Assembly: GCF_018035235.1 (NCBI RefSeq) | Contig: NZ_WPCV01000001.1 | Coordinates: 372,001-436,000 of the forward strand | Source of the DNA: Citrobacter sp. On2M | Lineage (GTDB): Bacteria > Pseudomonadota > Gammaproteobacteria > Enterobacterales > Enterobacteriaceae | Direction of reading: 5' to 3' | Length of the DNA: 64,000 bases | Shown here: positions 49,847-64,000 of the stretch, piece after piece | Numbering within the stretch: position 1 is the first letter of the stretch | Layout of the letters: each line of letters opens with the position of its first letter | Notes under the pieces: generated by a model | Told to the model about the DNA's origin: nothing | Database searches by the model: none | Seen by the model: the letters and a program-made list of their open reading frames with translations, nothing else | Program-made: the position numbers and the translations under genes

Positions 49847-50310
49847 ACGCCCTGTAGCAGATTTATCCCGCCAATAACATAACCCGCAGCCGCCAGATAT
49901 GGCCCAAATGGCAGCGGGTTTTTTAACGCCTGTCTCCCGCACCAGACGCAGGTGATTCCAGTGAGGCAACAGGCCATGCCGGCGGCAAGTAAAACCAGCA
50001 GGGGTAATGATTCCCAGCGATGCCATGCGCCTAGCGCGGCAAGAAATTTGACATCACCAAAACCTAATCCTTCCTGTCGAAATAGCAGACGATACCCCCA
50101 GTAGAACAGTGAAAATGCACCATAACCTGCTACGGCCCCCCAAAGCGCTTCGGATAACTGTGCCGATCTGCAACACTGATGATAAATAAGACCGCTCCAC
50201 AAAAGCGGGCAGGTAAATTTGTCGGGCAACAATCCGGTACGTAAATCCTGAACTAAGAGCAGAGCTGATAGCGAAACATAAATCAGCAGAAAGGGGAGGT
50301 CGATGTACAT
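49843..50310 (-). CDS. hopD: Short prepilin peptidase-like protein (HopD/GspO type)
   Basis: A 155-residue membrane protein with about five helices and the two catalytic aspartates of type IV prepilin peptidases: Asp22 in [10 protein letters not shown] and Asp86 in GFGDVK. The N-terminal cysteine-rich methyltransferase half of GspO is absent, so it may cleave but not methylate prepilins. The ATG at 50310 is chosen because GAGG is seven bases upstream and the length equals that of Salmonella HopD; a TTG six bases earlier is rejected. The gsp operon that adjoins this gene in E. coli is missing, so its substrate must be encoded elsewhere. Confidence 0.8.
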   Translation of the reverse strand: MYIDLPFLLIYVSLSALLLVQDLRTGLLPDKFTCPLLWSGLIYHQCCRSAQLSEALWGAVAGYGAFSLFYWGYRLLFRQEGLGFGDVKFLAALGAWHRWESLPLLVLLAAGMACCLTGITCVWCGRQALKNPLPFGPYLAAAGYVIGGINLLQGV

Positions 50311-50481
50311 AGGCAAGCCTCGTGCGGCAAAAAGGTTACCCTCGGGTAAAACCGGCGGCCATACAAGTCTGGGATGTTAGTTATGTAAATTCCCTTCCAC
50401 GGAAAACACGCGACGCCATAGCGCATACAGTCGGAGTGGAAGGGGGTTCGCATTTGCGAGTGATTAATTTCTACGCGGCAC

Positions 50482-50509
50482 TTGCTTAAGACTGAGATTT
50501 ACGTATAAT
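50482..50509 (+). promoter_or_regulatory. S10 operon promoter
   Basis: TTGCTT (50482-50487), 16 bases, TATAAT (50504-50509). Transcription would start near 50516 and leave a leader of about 170 bases before rpsJ, the length known for E. coli. Positions 50317-50481 upstream contain no gene that I can support. Confidence 0.88.
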
Positions 50510-50515
50510 GCGCGG

Positions 50516-50997
<482 letters not shown>

Positions 50998-51017
50998 TCA
51001 GGTCATCGAGCGATTGA

Positions 51018-53413
<2,396 letters not shown>

Positions 53414-53426
53414 TTTTAGAGGATAA

Positions 53427-53708
<282 letters not shown>

Positions 53709-53713
53709 GGTAG

Positions 53714-55642
<1,929 letters not shown>

Positions 55643-55662
55643 TACAGTAGGCATTCTCAACG

Positions 55663-55696
55663 AATAAACGGCTCAGCGATGAGCCGTTTATTTTTT
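55663..55696 (+). terminator. Terminator of the S10 operon
   Basis: AATAAACGGCTC and GAGCCGTTTATT form a 12-base stem with a six-base loop, followed by T residues. Confidence 0.93.
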
Positions 55697-55717
55697 CTAC
55701 CCATATCGTTGAAGCGG

Positions 55718-55726
55718 TGTTATAAT
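55718..55726 (+). promoter_or_regulatory. spc operon promoter (extended -10)
   Basis: TGTTATAAT is a perfect extended -10 (TGnTATAAT). The -35 region (TACCCA at 55698-55703, 17-base spacing) is poor, as expected when the extended element is present. It lies just beyond the S10 terminator. A small CCCC/GGGG hairpin with a T run (about 55732-55753) follows in the leader. Confidence 0.85.
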
Positions 55727-55793
55727 GCCGCGCCCCCGATATGGGGCTTTTTTAACGACCTGATTTTCGGGTCTCAGTAGTAGTTGACATTAG

Positions 55794-57056
<1,263 letters not shown>

Positions 57057-57070
57057 GGTAGGGTTACTGA

Positions 57071-57376
<306 letters not shown>

Positions 57377-57400
57377 TTACCAATTGAATCACGGGAGTAA

Positions 57401-58708
<1,308 letters not shown>

Positions 58709-58713
58709 GGTAG

Positions 58714-59847
<1,134 letters not shown>

Positions 59848-59854
59848 GTAGCAG

Positions 59855-61186
59855 ATGGCTAAACAACCGGGATTAGATTTTCAAAGTGCCAAAGGTGGCT
59901 TAGGCGAGCTGAAACGCAGACTGCTGTTTGTAATCGGCGCGCTGATTGTGTTCCGTATTGGCTCTTTCATTCCGATCCCTGGTATTGATGCCGCTGTACT
60001 TGCCAAACTGCTTGAGCAACAGCGAGGCACCATCATTGAAATGTTTAACATGTTCTCTGGTGGTGCTCTCAGCCGTGCTTCTATCTTTGCTCTGGGGATC
60101 ATGCCGTATATTTCGGCGTCGATCATTATCCAGCTGCTGACGGTGGTTCATCCAACGCTGGCAGAAATTAAGAAAGAAGGGGAGTCTGGTCGTCGTAAGA
60201 TCAGCCAGTACACCCGCTACGGTACTCTGGTGCTGGCGATATTCCAGTCGATCGGTATTGCTACCGGTCTGCCGAATATGCCTGGTATGCAGGGCCTGGT
60301 GATGAACCCAGGCTTTGCATTCTATTTCACCGCTGTTGTAAGTCTGGTTACAGGGACGATGTTCCTGATGTGGTTGGGTGAACAGATTACTGAACGTGGT
60401 ATCGGCAACGGTATCTCAATCATTATCTTCGCCGGTATTGTCGCGGGACTCCCGCCAGCCATTGCCCATACTATCGAGCAAGCGCGTCAAGGCGACCTGC
60501 ACTTCCTCGTGTTGCTGTTGGTTGCAGTATTAGTATTCGCAGTGACGTTCTTTGTTGTATTTGTTGAGCGTGGTCAACGCCGCATTGTGGTAAACTACGC
60601 GAAACGTCAGCAAGGTCGTCGTGTCTATGCTGCACAGAGCACACATTTACCGCTGAAAGTGAATATGGCGGGGGTAATCCCAGCAATCTTCGCTTCCAGT
60701 ATTATTCTGTTCCCGGCGACCATCGCGTCATGGTTCGGGGGCGGGACGGGTTGGAACTGGCTGACAACAATTTCGCTGTATTTGCAGCCTGGGCAACCGC
60801 TTTATGTGTTACTCTATGCGTCTGCAATCATATTCTTCTGTTTCTTCTACACGGCGTTGGTTTTCAACCCGCGTGAAACAGCAGATAACCTGAAGAAGTC
60901 CGGTGCATTTGTACCAGGAATTCGTCCGGGAGAGCAAACGGCGAAGTATATCGATAAAGTAATGACCCGCCTGACTTTGGTTGGTGCGCTCTACATTACC
61001 TTTATCTGCCTGATCCCGGAGTTCATGCGTGATGCAATGAAAGTACCGTTCTACTTCGGTGGGACCTCACTGCTTATCGTTGTTGTCGTGATTATGGACT
61101 TTATGGCTCAAGTGCAAACTCTGATGATGTCAAGTCAGTACGAGTCTGCATTGAAGAAGGCGAATCTGAAAGGCTACGGCCGTTAA
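59855..61186 (+). CDS. secY: Protein translocase channel subunit SecY
   Basis: A 443-residue inner-membrane protein with ten transmembrane helices, the core of SecYEG, through which proteins are exported or inserted. The cytoplasmic loop with the arginine that contacts SecA or the ribosome ([13 protein letters not shown]) is present. It lies in the spc operon after rplO, as in all relatives. Confidence 0.99.
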   Translation: MAKQPGLDFQSAKGGLGELKRRLLFVIGALIVFRIGSFIPIPGIDAAVLAKLLEQQRGTIIEMFNMFSGGALSRASIFALGIMPYISASIIIQLLTVVHPTLAEIKKEGESGRRKISQYTRYGTLVLAIFQSIGIATGLPNMPGMQGLVMNPGFAFYFTAVVSLVTGTMFLMWLGEQITERGIGNGISIIIFAGIVAGLPPAIAHTIEQARQGDLHFLVLLLVAVLVFAVTFFVVFVERGQRRIVVNYAKRQQGRRVYAAQSTHLPLKVNMAGVIPAIFASSIILFPATIASWFGGGTGWNWLTTISLYLQPGQPLYVLLYASAIIFFCFFYTALVFNPRETADNLKKSGAFVPGIRPGEQTAKYIDKVMTRLTLVGALYITFICLIPEFMRDAMKVPFYFGGTSLLIVVVVIMDFMAQVQTLMMSSQYESALKKANLKGYGR

Positions 61187-61333
<147 letters not shown>

Positions 61334-61351
61334 TTTATTCGCATATTTTTC

Positions 61352-61380
61352 TTGCAAAGTTGGGTTGAGCTGGCTAGATT
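61352..61380 (+). promoter_or_regulatory. Candidate alpha operon promoter
   Basis: TTGCAA (61352-61357), 17 bases, TAGATT (61375-61380). It would give a leader of about 93 bases before rpsM, close to the known alpha leader, to which S4 binds to block translation. The -10 box lies inside the hairpin at 61369-61387. Confidence 0.6.
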
Positions 61381-61387
61381 AGCCAGC
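61369..61387 (+). terminator. Hairpin between spc and alpha operons
   Basis: GCTGGCTA and TAGCCAGC pair perfectly around GAT, followed by CCAATCTTTT. It is 35 bases after rpmJ and probably a partial terminator, since spc transcripts partly continue into the alpha genes in E. coli. Confidence 0.7.
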
Positions 61388-61470
61388 CAATCTTTTGTAT
61401 GTCTGTGCGTTTCCATTTGAGTATCCTGAAAACGGGCTTTTCAGCATGGTGCGTACATATTAAATAGTAG

Positions 61471-61836
<366 letters not shown>

Positions 61837-61849
61837 TCGGGGTGATTGA

Positions 61850-62242
<393 letters not shown>

Positions 62243-62257
62243 CGCTGTCGTTTCTAG

Positions 62258-62896
<639 letters not shown>

Positions 62897-62921
62897 AGCT
62901 TAGTACCAAAGAGAGGACACA

Positions 62922-63911
62922 ATGCAGGGTTCTGTGACAGAGTTTCTAAAACCGCGCCTGGTAGATATCGAGCAAGTGAGTTCGACGCACGCCAAGGTGA
63001 CCCTTGAGCCTTTAGAGCGTGGCTTTGGCCATACTTTGGGTAACGCACTGCGCCGTATTCTGCTCTCATCGATGCCGGGTTGCGCGGTGACCGAGGTTGA
63101 GATTGATGGTGTACTACATGAGTACAGCACCAAAGAAGGCGTTCAGGAAGATATCCTGGAAATCCTGCTCAACCTGAAAGGGCTGGCGGTGAGAGTTCAG
63201 GGTAAAGATGACGTTATTCTTACCTTGAATAAATCTGGCATTGGCCCTGTGACTGCAGCCGACATTACCCATGATGGTGATGTCGAAATCGTCAAGCCAC
63301 AGCACGTGATCTGCCACCTGACCGATGAGAACGCATCTATTAGCATGCGCATCAAAGTTCAGCGCGGTCGTGGTTATGTGCCGGCTTCTACCCGAATTCA
63401 TTCGGAAGAAGATGAGCGCCCAATCGGCCGTCTGCTGGTCGACGCATGCTACAGCCCTGTAGAGCGTATTGCCTACAATGTTGAAGCAGCGCGTGTAGAA
63501 CAGCGTACCGACCTGGACAAGCTGGTCATCGAAATGGAAACCAACGGCACAATCGATCCTGAAGAGGCGATTCGTCGTGCGGCAACCATTCTGGCTGAAC
63601 AACTTGAAGCTTTCGTTGACTTACGTGATGTACGTCAGCCGGAAGTTAAAGAAGAGAAACCAGAATTCGATCCGATCCTGCTGCGCCCTGTTGACGATCT
63701 GGAATTGACTGTCCGCTCTGCTAACTGCCTCAAAGCAGAAGCTATCCACTATATCGGTGATCTGGTACAGCGTACTGAGGTTGAGCTTCTTAAGACGCCT
63801 AACCTTGGTAAAAAATCTCTTACTGAGATTAAAGACGTGCTGGCTTCCCGTGGACTGTCTCTGGGCATGCGCCTGGAAAACTGGCCACCGGCAAGCATCG
63901 CTGACGAGTAA
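62922..63911 (+). CDS. rpoA: RNA polymerase alpha subunit
   Basis: A 329-residue protein, the E. coli length. The N-terminal domain (about 8-235) dimerises and assembles beta and beta-prime. The C-terminal domain (about 249-329; [18 protein letters not shown] and [14 protein letters not shown]) binds UP elements and activators such as CRP. rplQ follows after 40 bases. Confidence 0.99.
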
Positions 63912-63951
63912 CCGGATCACAGGTTAAGGTTTTACTGAGAAGGATAAGGTC

Positions 63952-64000
63952 ATGCGCCATCGTAAGAGTGGTCGTCAACTGAACCGCAACAGCAGCCATC
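63952..64000 (+). CDS. rplQ: 50S ribosomal protein L17 (partial)
   Basis: Only the first 16 codons are in the window (MRHRKSGRQLNRNSSH), enough to recognise L17. It is the last gene of the alpha operon and is cut by the window edge, not by mutation. AAGGATAAGG precedes the ATG. Confidence 0.97.
   Translation, partial: MRHRKSGRQLNRNSSH

Noticed and set aside
50317..50481. Possible gene between the prepilin peptidase and the S10 promoter
   Set aside because: No open frame with a ribosome site; the stretch fits upstream promoter DNA only.

Overview
The window is a stretch of Enterobacterales chromosome, close to Escherichia, Salmonella and Citrobacter. Gene order from nirB to rplQ matches the E. 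coli/Salmonella backbone almost gene for gene and most proteins have exactly the E. coli length. The gsp general secretion operon and the frl operon are not present where E. coli K-12 carries them, a short HopD-like peptidase sits beside bfr, and a malonate/NAD-salvage cassette is present. A Citrobacter-like genome is the best guess; this is inference, because no species marker such as 16S rRNA lies in the window.

Layout. Positions 75-7494 hold the eight-gene yhfZYXW-php-yhfUTS operon, an uncharacterised catabolic-looking cluster headed by its own winged-helix regulator. It is followed by the small lipoprotein gene yhfL. The nirBDC-cysG nitrite reductase/siroheme operon (minus strand) follows, with FNR and NarL/NarP sites upstream and an ERIC repeat between nirD and nirC. 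Next come tsgA, ppiA, yhfG-fic, pabA, argD, yhfK, crp, yhfA, prkB and yheU-yheT.

Between yheT and yheS, genes that are adjacent in E. coli, lies about 11.6 kb of accessory DNA (24101-35742). It has two modules. One is an NAD-salvage unit: an NrtR-type Nudix regulator diverging from a PRPP-synthase paralogue and the nicotinamide phosphoribosyltransferase nadV. The other is a complete biotin-independent malonate decarboxylase operon, mdcABCDEFGH, with its LysR regulator mdcR. The backbone then resumes with yheS, kefG-kefB, yheV, slyD, slyX, fkpA, yheO and tusDCB.

The last third is the classic ribosomal block: the str operon (rpsL-rpsG-fusA-tufA), the iron genes bfd-bfr with a HopD-like prepilin peptidase, the S10 operon, the spc operon and the alpha operon, cut off inside rplQ. 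Promoters, leaders and terminators at these operons closely resemble the known E. coli arrangement.

The most useful new observations are (1) three matching 24-bp palindromes of form AWATWTTCA-N6-TGAAWATWT in the yhf operon, two abutting in front of yhfZ and one in front of yhfX, which look like YhfZ operators; (2) two TGTC-N5-GACA operators in the nrtR/prs-nadV promoter, together with a degenerate Nudix box in NrtR; and (3) insertion of the cassette so that mdcR lies 13 nt downstream of yheS and may be read with it. I see no CRISPR array, prophage, insertion sequence, tRNA or rRNA gene.
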